Shown one piece after another: positions 40,705 to 52,616 of a DNA stretch of 64,000 nt. Both the position numbers and the translations under genes were made by a program. Numbering within the stretch: position 1 is the stretch's first letter; each line of letters opens with the position of its first letter. The stretch comes from Gamsiella multidivaricata (lineage: Eukaryota > Mortierellomycota > Mortierellomycetes > Mortierellales > Mortierellaceae), in contig NW_026251817.1 of the NCBI RefSeq assembly GCF_025024155.1, positions 1 to 64,000 on the forward strand, written 5' to 3'. The notes under the pieces are model-generated. The model saw only the letters and a program-made list of their open reading frames with translations. It ran no database searches and was not told the DNA's origin.

Positions 40705-42111
40705 CTAAAAGAAGAGGTATCCGAAAATGAAAGCAGCCAATGCTGCTCCCGCAACATATGTAAGAGGATAACCGCCCTGGGTCTGGTTCAGGTGTACTGC
40801 CGAATACGTCGGTGCTGAAGGAGAACCTGACTCTGGTTGGCGTTGACGAAGCTATGCGAGTTGTAACAAAAAAAAAAAAACACGAACGAGTCGATCAATA
40901 TCCCATCGGACAGACTTCTTTTTTTCTTTTTTTCCCCCCTTCAATTGCGCGTCATCGGCCACCAAGGAAAATTTCCCAAGGGACATACAGTGTTGCTCTC
41001 CCGTTGCAGCTTCTCTATAGTGCTTTGCAGGTTATGGATAGTCTCCTGAGCAGACTGGAGTTCGCGTCTCAAAGGCTGCACATCCGCACTGCTTGCGGTC
41101 GTCGTCGTCGTCGTCGTCGAGGCATTGGTGCTGATCCTGTCGGGTTGGTTCTGAACAGGCGATCCTGGGAAATGAGCTGGTGCAAGTTCCGACTGCTGCT
41201 GTGGCTGTCGAGAAGAAACAGGTGCTGTTGCTGAAGGAATCTCATCGTCCTCCGTCTCTGTGACACCTTGCTGACCCGTTGCGGGCAAGAATGCGCATCG
41301 AATCTTCTTCTCGCGGATCTGATCCCTCGCATCCCGCTCTATGGCTGGCCACTAGTTTGAGAGTATTGATTAGTAAACAATACTTGGTTCAGTCATAGTG
41401 CCTATGTCTATGGAGCAGATCCATGTTACAGTGTAGACTTACCAGGTCAGCAGGGGCCAGCTGCTCGCGCTCGGCCGTGATGGCAACACTCTGAACCAAG
41501 AACTTGTCCTTGCACTTGAAGTCTAGAGGGGGTTCCTCCTTCATGGCCTGCATTTGGACTACATATCATCAACATGACGTGTCTGTTAGTCGGAATGCCC
41601 TGATGTATTTGTCATCAACCCAATTGTGTTCCATCTGGTCAACCCCATGCACAGCCGCAAGATCGCACAAATAACAATCCTGATCTACACGCGCGATGGC
41701 ATCCTGTCATTGTCTAATAGTCTCCAGCTTGTCCTTTATGGCATCCGGTAGTTGTTGTTGTTGTTGTTGTTGTTGCCACGGTCGTACATTTCGTCACCAA
41801 AAAAAAAAAAAAAAAAAACCACTCACCCTGAACCTCTAGTTCCTGGCCTGGCTCAACACGACCCGAGTTGGGTCGGACACAATACTGCTTGGGGGCAGTG
41901 GTCTTGACCTTGAAGGCGATGGGCAGCTGGGTGGGGTTGCGGATGATTAAGGCCTCCTTGATGGCCTCGGTCAAGGGTCCTACATGGTTTCCATCAAGGA
42001 TTTCGTCAGGAAGAGGGATGTGCAAAGCCGGAAAGCAAGCAGGTCCAGTGTGGACAGGGTAATCTTACTCCTGAAGGAGAGCTGGGTGGCGGGTTCGAGT
42101 TCGATCGACAT
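40705..42111 (-). CDS. SCS2: VAP/Scs2-type tail-anchored ER protein
   Basis: VAMP-associated protein of the ER membrane. Its MSP domain binds FFAT motifs of lipid-transfer and signalling proteins at membrane contact sites (known for Scs2 and VAPs). Five exons (42111-42069, 41979-41827, 41558-41443, 41351-40989, 40851-40705) close to 273 residues. The MSP domain fills residues 1 to about 125 and shows the diagnostic VAP stretch FKVKTTAPKQYCVRPNSGRVEP, where the Lys/Thr residues contact FFAT peptides, and then DFKCKDKFLVQSV. A Pro/Gln/Thr-rich linker follows, then a coiled coil (LRRELQSAQETIHNLQSTI), and the protein ends in a single membrane helix (YVAGAALAAFIFGYLFF) with nothing after it, typical of tail anchors. 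The gene is divergent to the WASP gene. Confidence 0.95.
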
Positions 42112-42133
42112 TGGCAGGTGTGGGTGTATTTGA

Positions 42134-42215
42134 AGCGATGGAGCGATGGAGCGATGGAGCAATGGAGTGATGAAGTGATGATGATGAGGATGATGAGGAT
42201 GAGGATGTGATGCCG
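42134..42215. repeat. Minisatellite in the VAP 5' leader
   Basis: Four near-perfect GCGATGGA/GCAATGGA units followed by GTGATGAA and GATGATGAG-type units, ending at about 42215. On the VAP coding strand this is CATC/TCC-rich and lies 20-105 bp before the start codon, so it is probably transcribed. Copy number could vary between strains. Confidence 0.7.
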
Positions 42216-42274
42216 GTGGATTCAAACTCAATTGCGAGATATGCAATTGAGTGTGTGGGCAGCAAGCAGTCCCA

Positions 42275-42287
42275 CCCCCCCCCCCCC
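42275..42287 (+). repeat. Poly-C tract (13 nt)
   Basis: A run of 13 C on the plus strand (poly-G on the VAP coding strand), about 165 bp upstream of the VAP start codon and 440 bp upstream of the WASP start codon. Confidence 0.8.
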
Positions 42288-42728
42288 TCTTCCTCCCTGT
42301 AGTCTACCTGCCCATGCGCGCCTTTTCTTTCTTTCCACTGCACTGCACATGGATGTACACGCGCAACCACTCCCTCGGTCTTCCCCCGATATCTCGAAAG
42401 GGGGAGCATGTGCCGCGTCTCCAATGGGTCGTGGGGGAGAGGGGGAGATGTCGGATGGGGATCTGCTGTTTGCTTTCCCCCTATTTTTTTTTTTTTGGCC
42501 ACCAACTTACTTTTTCTTTTCTCCCTTTCCTTTCCCTTTCCTTTCCTTTCTTTTCCTTTCTCTTCTTCTTCTTCTTCTTCAAATACTTACTCGCTACCCA
42601 TCTCTTCTTTTTTCCCTCCCTCGCGCATTCAACAAAGACTCAGCGGACAACCATCCGCTCCAGAAAAGCAGAGGAAAGCGGTCGACGGAACACCAACAAA
42701 CTGCAGCAAAGGGCATCCAGGGGCTAGA

Positions 42729-44945
42729 ATGCCGAGCATTACTTTAAGCAATCCCGAGGACAAGGCCACAGTCAAACGGTTTCTCTCCTCGCCCAACACC
42801 AGGATCATCACCGCAACGGTGGCCAGGCTCTATGTGGCCTATCCAGACCCCCTTCGATGGACATACACAGGCATCATGGGTGCTGTCGCGCTCATCCAAA
42901 CAAACAACACCTTCTTTCTCCGTATCGTCGACCTCTTGGTAAGCAAAGAAAAAAAATTGTTCGCACGCTTGAACGGAAAAAAGATCGAGACTCGTAACCA
43001 TGGTCAAAACGCGATGATGCTGACGACGCAGTTAACTGTTCGAATCACTTGGACTTGGATAGTATGGCAGAGGCGTCGTTTGGGAACAGGAATTGTACGA
43101 TGGGTTCATCTACTCCCAAGACAAGCCGTTCTTCCATTCGTTTCATGCAGAGGTGAGCACGCATATGGAGCGCTTTCAAACAGGCCGTCTCTTAACCAAG
43201 TATGAAGTACTCATCTGGTCCTCCTCTCCGTCGTGTCTCGCCTCCTTATCTGTTGCTAGAAATACATTGCAGGATTCTCGTTTGCGGATGAATTGGAGGC
43301 AGACGTCTTTTACGGCAAGGTCCATAGACGAGCGCTCTTGCGACCATGTGAGTTATCAGGATGTATACATCCACACACATACCACTCTCTCCTTTTAGTC
43401 ACCGCTACTCTTACTGCTATGCTACTATTGCTGCCCATCTCCCTAACACTCCTTTTCCCTTTCATCTCTTTTAATGTGATGCTTGTGGGTCATGCAGTCA
43501 AACCTGTGCCGTCTACAGGGGCATTGGTCAGATCAGGAAAGGCTGGAGGAGCACAGGGTCGTGGACGGATTCCGCTTCACAATGGCAAGCTCGACAAATC
43601 AAGGATCGGTCTGCCTTCAGACTTTCGACATGTCGGGCATATAGGGTGGGATCCAGACGTTGGGTTTGATGTAAGTCAACACCCCACCCCTATGTCCACT
43701 ACCAACAGCAGCAATGAAATGGAAAAATGAAAAAAAAGAGAGCAGAAACAAGAAGAGTCCACGGGGACATAGGGGGCTCCTGCGTCATGTGTGCATCCGT
43801 CATGTATTCCCACCGCTCTGTTGCATAACAGAGGAGGGGTATCCTGACAATCATGACCACAGGTCCACATCAAAGACGCAGGCTCAAGAGATGCAGTGTC
43901 GGTAACTTCAAATCACTGACTCTGACTTTTTTGTTCGCGTCTTATTTTTGGTTTATAGGCACAAAATATCGACCCAGCATGGCGGGAATTGTTTGAACAG
44001 CTCGACACGTGCGGTGTGAGTCGCCAACAGATCAACGAGAACGCAACCTTCATCACCGAGTTTATCAGCGCCCATGGCGGACTACCCAAGAATGCCTCCA
44101 AACAAAAGAAACCTGACCTCTCCAGGATTGACTCGCCCCCTCCATTGCGGCCACAGTCTCCACAACAACAACAAAAACGACCTCCCCCACCACCTCCACC
44201 ACCTGGCCATAATAACGTTGCGTCATTACCGTCACCCACGGCGTCAATGGCCTCTCCGGTGCCCTTCCATGGATATCTACCTAGACCATTGGCGCAAGTG
44301 ATGGCGAGTCTCTCGTTTGGGTCATCATCCTATTATGGCACATCCAATGCCAACTCACAATCACCGCCTTCTCCGCGTGCTTCGGAAGCGCTCATCAACT
44401 CAACTCTATCACCAGCCAATAATGCGCCTGCCGAAATCAGCGCAGCAGCAGTACCTCCTGCACCCAGTACCGCACCGCCCCCTCCTCCCCCTCCTCCTCC
44501 GCCACCACCACCACCACCACCACCACCAATGATAAATGCCACCGCAAAAGACACAAGATCACCTTTGGCGATATCTGGATCGATCCAGACGGCTAGCCAC
44601 GCAAAGAATAAGGCCTATAACAACATCAACAACATCAACAACATTAACAAAGACAATAATAACACTGGCAACGTAGTGAAGAGCCCTGTGGAGAGCTCCC
44701 TGCTGGCGAGTATCCGCGAATCCGGTGGATTACAGGGACTGCGCAAGACGGGGGCACTTCGATCGCCTCGTCCGATCCCCGCACGGCCGCTCTCACCGCT
44801 GGGAGGACCATCGAGTAGTAGTCAGGGGGATCTTGTGTCGGCACTGGTGGCGGCGCTGCAGCGACGACAGACTCGACTGACATATAGCGATGATGAAGGA
44901 CAGGCACCGAGCGAGGACGATGATAGCTGGGATGCGGATGAGTGA
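42729..44945 (+). CDS. LAS17: WASP/Las17 homologue (Arp2/3 activator)
   Basis: Activates the Arp2/3 complex to nucleate branched actin at endocytic sites (known for Las17/WASP). Five exons (42729-42938, 43063-43152, 43260-43347, 43498-43670, 43959-44945) close to 515 residues. The WH1/EVH1 domain spans about 10-125 ([47 protein letters not shown]), the region that binds WIP/verprolin. A CRIB-like motif sits at about 166-181 ([16 protein letters not shown]), so Cdc42/Rho control is plausible; budding yeast Las17 lacks a CRIB. Long proline runs follow in 260-370, where profilin and SH3 proteins bind. The C-terminal VCA module has WH2 at about 434-452 ([17 protein letters not shown]), an amphipathic central helix ([14 protein letters not shown]) and an acidic end with the Trp ([11 protein letters not shown]). 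Confidence 0.96.
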
Positions 44946-45306
44946 AGTACGGATGACTGGATATGAACGCTCCTTTGACCAAGGTCATTTGCCATTGTCT
45001 GTTGTGCTAATACAACAAAATAAAATAAACTAAAAAATTAAAATTAAAAAGAAAGAAGCGGTGTAGGATGGTTCCGTGGCCGGAAGGAAAGATCGATTTC
45101 CTTTTATGACAAACAATCAAGGGATCGCCAGGAAAGGGGGAGGGCTGCGGAGCCGAGCATGTTCGTGTACACACTCCGCTCCGATTTTATTTCTGACAGA
45201 GCACTCTCGTTTCATCCTCGTTGATGTCATAACAAGTTGCTGCATGGTGATACACAGCCTTTAACGAGTCTGTGTGTCCTGTGTGTCCTGTGTGCATGGG
45301 TCTGGG

Positions 45307-45307
<1 letters not shown>

Positions 45308-45340
<33 letters not shown>
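45308..45340 (+). repeat. Poly-G tract (33 nt) upstream of AOX
   Basis: An uninterrupted run of 33 G, about 190 bp upstream of the AOX TATA box and 325 bp upstream of the ATG. It is flanked on the left by CTGTGTGTC-type repeats and on the right by TGCAGCC-type repeats. A run this long can fold as a G-quadruplex. The exact length should be treated as uncertain. Confidence 0.8.
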
Positions 45341-45341
<1 letters not shown>

Positions 45342-45529
45342 GCAGCCAGTGCAGCCGGTGCAGCCAACGATAAATAAAGAAAGACGAAGGAAGCCTCGGG
45401 ATGGGTGTGGAGCAATTGGGGAAAAGGGGGGGAGTCAGACAGAGGTAAGAATACATCCCTTCCGTTCGGCGGCGGTGTCTCTTCCTTCAAAGGAAGGAAG
45501 GAAGGAAGGAGGGGCCTGTGCTGAGGGCG

Positions 45530-45537
45530 TATAAATA
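45530..45537 (+). promoter_or_regulatory. TATA box of the alternative oxidase gene
   Basis: The sequence TATAAATA lies 127-134 bp upstream of the AOX start codon and is followed by a pyrimidine-rich leader. It is the clearest TATA element in the window. A strong TATA fits a strongly inducible gene (inference). Confidence 0.65.
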
Positions 45538-45663
45538 GTCCTCCTGCTGCCCTTTTTTCCCCTCCTCCTCTTCTTCCTCTCATCTCTGTTCCCACGCACA
45601 CACATTTCACAAAAGAACACTCCTCTTTGCTCTCTCCCCTTTCTGCTCCTCACTCCTCACACA

Positions 45664-46831
45664 ATGGCTTCCTTGGCCCCCCTCAGATCCTCCAAACCCA
45701 CGGCCGCCCCCCTCAGATCCATCCTCCTCCGCCACTGCCGCCCCCTCGCCCCCTCGCCCTGCGTCCCCTGCTCCCTCGTCGCCCCCGCAGCCACCATCCG
45801 CTACCGCCAACTCCAGTCCTCGGGCCAGACCCGCGCCTTCTCCCTCTTCGGCAAGGCCAAGGCCGACTCCTCCATGATCCCCAAAGCCGTCCAGAACGAC
45901 ATCCCTGACTCGCTCCGCCACCTGCACCATCCGGAGCCCATGCGCGACGAATTCAAGGGCCAGAAGAAACTGACCACCGAAGACCTCGAGGCCATCCCCA
46001 TCGACCTTCAGTTCCATCGCGAGCCATCCGGCGCTTCCGACTGGGTCGCTTACCAGGTCGTCAAGAGCCTCAGGATCCCCGTCGATCTGTTCTTCAGAAC
46101 AAAGTACATCCATCGCGTCGTCGCCCTCGAGACCGTCGCTGCCGTTGTAAGTGGGCTCTCCCCCTCGCTTCCCTTCCCTCATCCTTATGCAATCCTGTGC
46201 TACACAAGCCTAATCCTCTCTCTCTCTCTTTTCTCTCTTTCGTCTGCTGAACTCTATCTATTTTTCATAGCCCGGAATGGTCGCAGGAATGCTTCGCCAC
46301 CTGCGCTCGCTCAGGAAATGCTCTCACGACGGCGGCTGGATCTCGCATCTGCTGCACGAGGCCGAGAACGAGCGCATGCACCTCCTCACCTGGATGAAGG
46401 TCGCTCAGCCAACCCTCTTCGAGCGTGCCTTGGTCACCGCCGTCCAGGGCGTCTTCTTCAACGTCTTCTTTGCCCTCTACATGGTCTCTGACCGCACCGC
46501 CCATCGTGTCGTCGGCTACTTGGAGGAGCAGGCCGTGATTTCCTACACACATATGCTTGACGAGATCAAGACTGGCGTCCTCGAGAACGGTCCCGCTCCC
46601 AAGATCGCGATCGACTACTGGAACCTGGCCGACAACGCCACCATTCGCGACGTCTGTCTCGCCATCCGTCTGGACGAGGCCGTTCACATGCACACGAACC
46701 ACCATCTCAGCGACCGCATTGCCCTCAAACAAGAGGACCTCCGCGTCGACATCCAGAAACTACAGGAAGAGCATGGTATGGTCCCCAACCATAACGCAGA
46801 AGAAGTATGGACCAAAAAGGGCAAGTACTAA
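45664..46831 (+). CDS. AOX1: Mitochondrial alternative oxidase
   Basis: Cyanide-resistant ubiquinol oxidase of the inner mitochondrial membrane; it passes electrons from ubiquinol to oxygen without pumping protons. Two exons (45664-46146, 46271-46831) close to 347 residues. The first 60 or so residues are Arg/Ser/Ala/Pro-rich without acidic residues, a clear mitochondrial presequence. Diiron ligands are visible: Glu156 (LETVAAVPGM), Glu195 and His198 (NERMHL), a Glu of 246-247 (LEEQAV) and Glu297 with His300 (DEAVHM). The pattern LEEQAV has Gln where LEEEAV is common, next to rather than at the ligand. The hydrophobic helix near the membrane face is [20 protein letters not shown] box and a CT-rich leader precede the start. 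The gene converges on the Tcp11 gene. Confidence 0.97.
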
Positions 46832-47350
46832 GCTTGCACACCCATCCATGCACCCGCACCTGCACCTGCACTTCAATCAAAAAGTAATGATGTACTCTAC
46901 ATACGCACTTTGCAAATCTCTTTCGGAAAGACGATCGCATGTATTTCATATCCAAAAATTATTTAGTAAACCATTCAACAAAGGAATAAATAACTTTAGT
47001 CGCATTTGACCATCGGATCTCTATTGCCGTTAACATTAACGTTGCATCAACCTGCTTTGCTGTCCATTCATAAAAGACTATTGATTGTATTGTGTTTTAT
47101 TGTATTGTACAATGATATGTTGGTTGCAGAAAAATATCAAAAAGGCAGAAAACAGAATGATAGTAGATAATAAACAATGCATGGTCTGGATACGCGTGCA
47201 AAAGGTCTATCGTAAAAACACGCACACACTCTCACACACACAAAAGAAAAAGCGAGAAATGAACAAACACCCTTTTTTTTTTCTTTTTTTTTTTTTTCTT
47301 TTTCTTTTTTCTTTTTCCCTCTGTACACATAAACCCCGTCCTCCTCAGAC
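46832..47350. other. Convergent 3' intergenic region
   Basis: Gap between the 3' ends of AOX (plus) and the Tcp11-type gene (minus). AT-rich, with AATAAA sequences near 46985 and 47169 that could serve as poly(A) signals, and T tracts at 47272-47300. No gene seen. Confidence 0.45.
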
Positions 47351-50300
47351 TCATAACGCATCAACCGTGTCCCTGTCTTTCTCCAGCCAATTCTCCGCAC
47401 GTCCTTGCTTGATCATCTCGCAGTACCACAATCCATACACCTTCTTATTGAACTCGGACACCGATCGAATCTTCTCCAACAGCGCAACCATCTCGTCTTC
47501 CAGTCCCGTCAATCCGTGCGCCTCCATCTCCGCCGTATTGAAACTAAGCTTTGCTGCCAACGCTTCTGCCGCTGCCTTGTTCGCCTCCTCCGGCGACATT
47601 GGAGGAGATGCCGGCGATGGTGCTGGTGCCGGTGCCGGTGCCGGTGCAGCTAAAGTAGCTGTCGCCTCAGTACGATCGCTGGGGCCGTTTCCATTTCCGT
47701 TCTGACGATCCTGATCCTGACCCTGCTCCGCCTTCTCCTTGCTAGTGGCTGTTGAATCATTGCTACGTACTGCTAGTGCTGCTGCTGCTGCTGCTGCTCC
47801 TGCAGTCGCTCCGCAGCTCTCGTCTCCCTCCTCATCCTCATCCGCCTTGCCACTATCCTCCGGACTCGATGAAGACGAAGACATCGACATCGCCGATGCC
47901 AACGACGCGCACGACGCCGAGAGCACCATCATCGATGAACTCGAGTGCAAATACAACCACCGCCGGAAATGAATCAACAACCGCTTCTGGATCAACATAT
48001 ACAGTGTCGACGTCCTGCTCAGCGCATTGTCAAGCCATGCCGTAAGCAAGTTCGTGTCCGAAGCCGATAATCCGTTCGCAGGAACAGTCGGCGCCGCTGT
48101 CGGTGCTGTATTCTCCTTGACGTCACCGCTTCTGGATCCAGACGCCTCTACCCCACGAGGATCAGGCTTTGGAGTCAAGGTCTCGGACGCAGGGGAGGGT
48201 CTTTGGCCTGCATTCAACGCTCCCACCCCCAATGATCCACTTGCAGTCACAGTTGAAGATCCCGCCACCGCAGAGCCGTTCTTGCTCCTCTCCCGAACCT
48301 TTCGTGCCGCAAACTCGATTTGGACAACAATATCCTTCATACCGCTACTGCTTCCTGAAGCGGCATCAGCATCCACTTTGCCTGCAGCCGCCGTAGCTCC
48401 TGGCCCTGGATTGGTGTTTGCTCCGAAATTCGCGTTCTCGTCCGTCAACAGTAGCCAGACAACCTTCTTGATTTCGATCAAATCCTGCGTTGTCCAACAG
48501 TTGTGCGCGAGCTGACGGAATAAAATCAAAAGCGTGCAGAGAATCGTCAGATCCTGAAAATCATTATGAAACGACAACATCCGGTAATGGTCCAACTCGA
48601 AAGTCTCCGGCATCGTATTGGTCGATCCATGCGGACGCAGGATCATTTCGAGCAGACCTATAAAAAAAAAAATCCTCGTTACGTTAGCAAGAATCACAAA
48701 CAACAGAAGTCTTGCAGCCCAAAAAGATCGCAGTACGTACCTTCGTTCACCACACCGTCCAGGATGTTCTCTCCAATGTCGGCTCTGACAACGCTGGACC
48801 GTCTCTTGGCATTAAAGGATGAAACCACCGGCACCACCAAGGCCTTGGACTCGTACCCGCTCTGCTCCGGGTCGCTCGACGAGAAACCGGCGGACGAAAT
48901 ACTGAGCTGTTTTGAATTCGTATCTGACGAACCAGACACTTCATTACCCGATGTCTGCGGTCCAATCACAGAGCGCTTGACTGACTCCCACTGGATCCAG
49001 GACCGCTTGAACCACTCCTTAGTTCTATGGATAGTTCCTCCGCGAGCGAGAGTCTCCGTGAAGAACTTTTGCTCGAAATCCACAGAGTTGTCTAGGAGCC
49101 ATGGCCTCAAAGTCCGCAATTGGTGGTTGGCGATATCCTATCAGCACATGAAAGATTTTAAATGCGATAAAAAAACCATTAGAGCGACCATCCCTATCGA
49201 GTTGAACGCACTGCCATGACAAAAAAAAAAAAAATCAAGAATACACATACCAGCTTCATCCATTCCAGAATCTCAAAGCACATACGGATTCCACGCACAA
49301 TCTCGTCAAAGTCGACAACAAAATTGACCATAGACTCGACCAGGGCATCTCGCATCGGGGCACAGTGGCCCTTCAGTGAATCACCAAGGAACCTGAAGAG
49401 AGCATGGACATCCAGTACACCGTGATCGAGTTCCTGGAGCAGCATGTCCGGATCCAGCGTCGACTGCAACAGGGCTCGCTCCGGATTGACTGGGGGCGCA
49501 CCCCCATCTTGGTTTGCTACCGCTGGTGGTAGAGCAGGCAGAAGTGATATCAAGATCTCTCGGAGTTCATCAATTAATCGCGGAAGGAGAACAGCCTTGG
49601 GTAGCGGACACATCTGTTGTGCTTGCTGCTGAACCAATCTGCTCGTGGGACTGGAAGAGGACAGTCCAGCCAGACTGAGCATCGTTGCGGCGGTTTCACG
49701 TCGAGCTGTAAGGATCGCTCGTCGATTCGACAGCTCGATGCCAACCTCGCGCCAGAACCGATCCGCCTCCCGCCGCTTGACAAGGCCACGCTCGCCGTCA
49801 AAATTGGGCCGGAACTGGAGGTGAGGGTCAAAGACAATATCATGTCGCAGCTGCGGGTTTTTGAAGATCTCGAGCATGTCCAGCTCTCGCAGCGTCTCAC
49901 GAGTAATGGGTAGCGACAGTGTTGCAGGGTTAACTGTAGGTGCCAGCGCAGGTGCCGATTTCGATGATGGAGCAGCTGATGGCGTTCGAGTAGACGGCAG
50001 CATTCCAGTCGCGGACTTGCTGGTCTGGGATGAGTGCTGAGTCTTTGATCTTTGCTGAAGTTGACTTTGAATGATCTGATCTTCCTTCTGCATAGGTCGG
50101 GTAGGTTTTGGTGCATGAGCTAGGATTGGGGCTGGAGCTGGAGTTGGAGTTGGAGTTGGAGCTGAAGCTGGAGTGGGCTGGGGGTTCGATACAGCTGTGC
50201 GCTCAGATGCATGATGAGTGGCTACTGACGCAAGGGTGTCAACCAATTTGGCGCTGGCGGTACTCCTCTGTCCAGCCTCAAAAACAGCGGGCTCCTTGGA

Positions 50301-51881
50301 CACGTCGGCGTCGAGAGGGTGGATGGAAGGCTGCATGTGAGGCTGGTTACTTGCCTCGGGTATAATGGATGCATTTCCTGAAACGGGCCTTGCAGGCTCG
50401 CTATCGAAGGGGTGTATCCGTGTAGACTGCTCCAGACGATGATGGATTGATTGACTTGCTGTGTGGGCTTGTTGGACGTGATGAACAGCCGATTCACTAT
50501 GCCGCTTGAGCTGATCATGATCCTTCGGATTCTGCAGAGACATTGTCGTCTGGTGGTCGCTGAGGATCGAATCATCCTGCATGACTGACGAGGTTTGGTG
50601 CCGGGCTCGCTTCAGACGCTCCATACTGCTGGCAGTTGGTGAGGTTGGGGAAGACATTGACGACTGGAAGGACGTTGTTTGTGCAGGGGGACTTCTCTGA
50701 CGCTTGTGGTGTAGATCGCGCTCTGGGTGGACCTGGATGCGGAGTGGATGTTGAGGAGCTAAGATATGCTGGTCGTGTGGGCTCTCGGCACGATTGTGCT
50801 GGGTATCTTGCAATGCGGAATGCGAGGCTGATGAAGATTGGCGCTGCTTATGTTGATGAGAATGCTGGATATGGCGCTGATGATGGGTTGCGATAGATTT
50901 CTGTACCTGGTTGTGGTCCTGCTCAGCCCCTTGATCATGGGCCTGTTGATGGGACGACTGCCGATTCCTGGACTGCCGGCGTTGGTGCAGAAGGCGATGC
51001 GACGATGAACTCCGATCTGACATCGACAGCTCCGACTCGGATATCGTCCGCACGCGTCGTGTTGATTCCATCGTATTTGTATCGATGTGTTCCTGTAGAG
51101 ACTCTGCCGCAACCTCACTATGAGTGTTGGAACAGCCACAGGAGGAAGTGCAAAGGTTTCGTGGAGTCTTTGTCGAAGAATGAGACGACTTTTTGATCCG
51201 CTTCCGACGCGATGCTGAAGGAAGAGAGACCGTAGAGGTGGAGGCGGAGGTACTGCTGGCTGATGAGACTACTGATGCTGGCGAAGATGTATAAGAGAGG
51301 CTGGAGTTGCGTCTCTTGGACCGCTTGTGGCCAAAAGTGGTCAGCGTGGGCACGGTCGAGATGTCGCGGAAGCTGATGCTCCTGACGTCTGTTACGACGA
51401 TATGCGGACGACTTGTGGGAGGAGGAGAGTGGTTTTCAACGCCGCTGCTCTCTACTGGGTTCTGCAGGCTGTTCTTCGATTGACTGTGGTGATTCAAAAA
51501 TGCTTCGCCCTGTGAGATTGAAGAGCGAGGCCCAGAGAGGAAATGGGGGAGAAAATGAGCTCTGCGCCTAGAATCGCGCTGAGCCTGGTCCTTTGCAGGG
51601 GCGGAAGATGATGAGGGTAGCACTGAAGAGTCGTTGTCCTGGTCGACGGAGAGGAAAGAGCCTTTTTTGAGGCGAAGGCTATCTGAGGGAAGGGTGGTGG
51701 ATGGCTCTGTCTCTGCTGAGGATGAGGATGAGGATGAGGATGAGGATGAGGATGAGACAGACGAACTTGAGGGTGATAGCGAAGGTGCAGTGGAAGGAGG
51801 AGATGCTGTTGGCGATGAAGAAGAGCGTTTGGTAGAGGCAGAAGCAGAGGTCGCTCCTGATGAAGTCGACATATGGCACAT
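47351..51881 (-). CDS. SOK1: Tcp11/Sok1-family protein with long disordered N-terminus
   Basis: Tcp11-domain protein. Yeast Sok1 is a high-copy suppressor of protein kinase A loss, so a role linked to cAMP/PKA signalling is likely but not shown by sequence. Three exons (51881-49251, 49137-48741, 48657-47351) close to 1444 residues. About 640 residues of Ser/His/Gln-rich disorder, including Ala-Pro-Thr-Pro repeats, come first. The Tcp11 domain begins near 690 (ETLRELDMLEIFKNPQLRHDIVFDP, FWREVGIELS, LLPRLIDELREILISLL, ALVESMVNFV). It continues through exon 2 (DIANHQLRTLRPWLL, VDFEQKFF) and into exon 3 (LTILCTLLILFRQLAHN, KKVVWLLLTDEN). Ser/Gly/Asp-rich loops break up the domain. An in-frame ATG also lies at 51872, and further 5' exons cannot be excluded. 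The gene converges on AOX. Confidence 0.88.
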
Positions 51882-52616
51882 ATCACTGCCAGGAGATATC
51901 CTGCCCCCAGTATGTGTAGCTTCAGCGGAGGACGAGGAAGGTGTGGCTACAGCACAGAAGCACACGAAGAAGAGCGATGGACGATGGTGGTAATGACGGT
52001 GACGATGACGACGTTATAGGAGTTCAGGAGAAGGGGCGATGAAGAAGATCAGGACGAGTCGGAGCCGCAGGAGGAGATGCGAATGGAGAGCGAAGGAGGA
52101 GACAAAGAGAAAGGAAGAAGAGAAGAAGAGTATGTGGTGAGTATAGGCATCTTGTTCCGACGGGATCATCATTGTCATGGATAGCTGGGTCAATGGCACA
52201 CACACACAGCCCATTCTTTGTTTGATCGCAGGATGAACAAACCACCATCGGCGCCACCATCGGCACCACTACCACCACCACCATCGACACCATCACCACG
52301 GTTCGTTCAAGTTAGCGACAAAGAAAGAATGACATTTAGATTCATCGAAAAGGGGTCCAAAGGAAGACAAGTTAAAATAATGCACCACAGCTCAGAAGCA
52401 AAAGGTATGCAGCAATGCATCTGCCGGACAGAAACACAAAGAGCAATTCAAGAAAGTACCACGGTCCGAACGCGTCGCAGACTGAGTCGCACCACCAACA
52501 ACAAACTCTAGGAAAAATATATATAAATCTGTGTGGTACGTGTGTGTGTAGACATAGATGTGGATTGTGTGTGCAACATGCTGTGGAGACATGATCCCAA
52601 GGAGGACCCGTGGTGA
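51882..52616. other. Intergenic: leader of the Tcp11-type gene
   Basis: No gene that I can support. Upstream of the Tcp11 start the plus strand is rich in GA and GATGA-type repeats (51900-52130), which would be a CT-rich leader on the coding strand. The right part should hold the 3' UTR of the serine-rich gene. An ACC-type triplet repeat lies at 52263-52300. Confidence 0.45.

Larger units (their letters stand above)
42112..42728. promoter_or_regulatory. Divergent promoter between VAP and WASP genes
   Basis: Both promoters must lie here. Next to the VAP start is a short tandem repeat of GCGATGGA-like units grading into GATGAG units (about 42134-42215), which would be in the VAP 5' leader. A C13 run lies at 42275-42287 (poly-G on the VAP coding strand). 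On the WASP side, 42480-42620 is strongly CT-rich. No TATA box is obvious. Confidence 0.5.
44946..45663. promoter_or_regulatory. Alternative oxidase promoter region
   Basis: Holds the WASP 3' UTR on the left and the AOX promoter on the right. Seen in order: AT-rich poly(A)-site-like sequence at 45010-45050, CTGTGTGTC repeats at 45268-45297, a 33-nt poly-G tract, three TGCAGCC-type units, GGAA tandem repeats at 45492-45510, a TATA box at 45530-45537, and a CT-rich leader up to the ATG. Confidence 0.6.

Noticed and set aside
42232..42747. Plus-strand Phe/Leu/Pro-rich frames before the WASP gene
   Set aside because: They follow CT-rich leader sequence; the WH1 domain starts cleanly at the ATG at 42729.
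45274..45534. Frame with a poly-Gly run across the 33-nt G tract
   Set aside because: Any frame across poly-G reads as Gly; there is no start context, domain or splice site, and the region lies in the AOX promoter.
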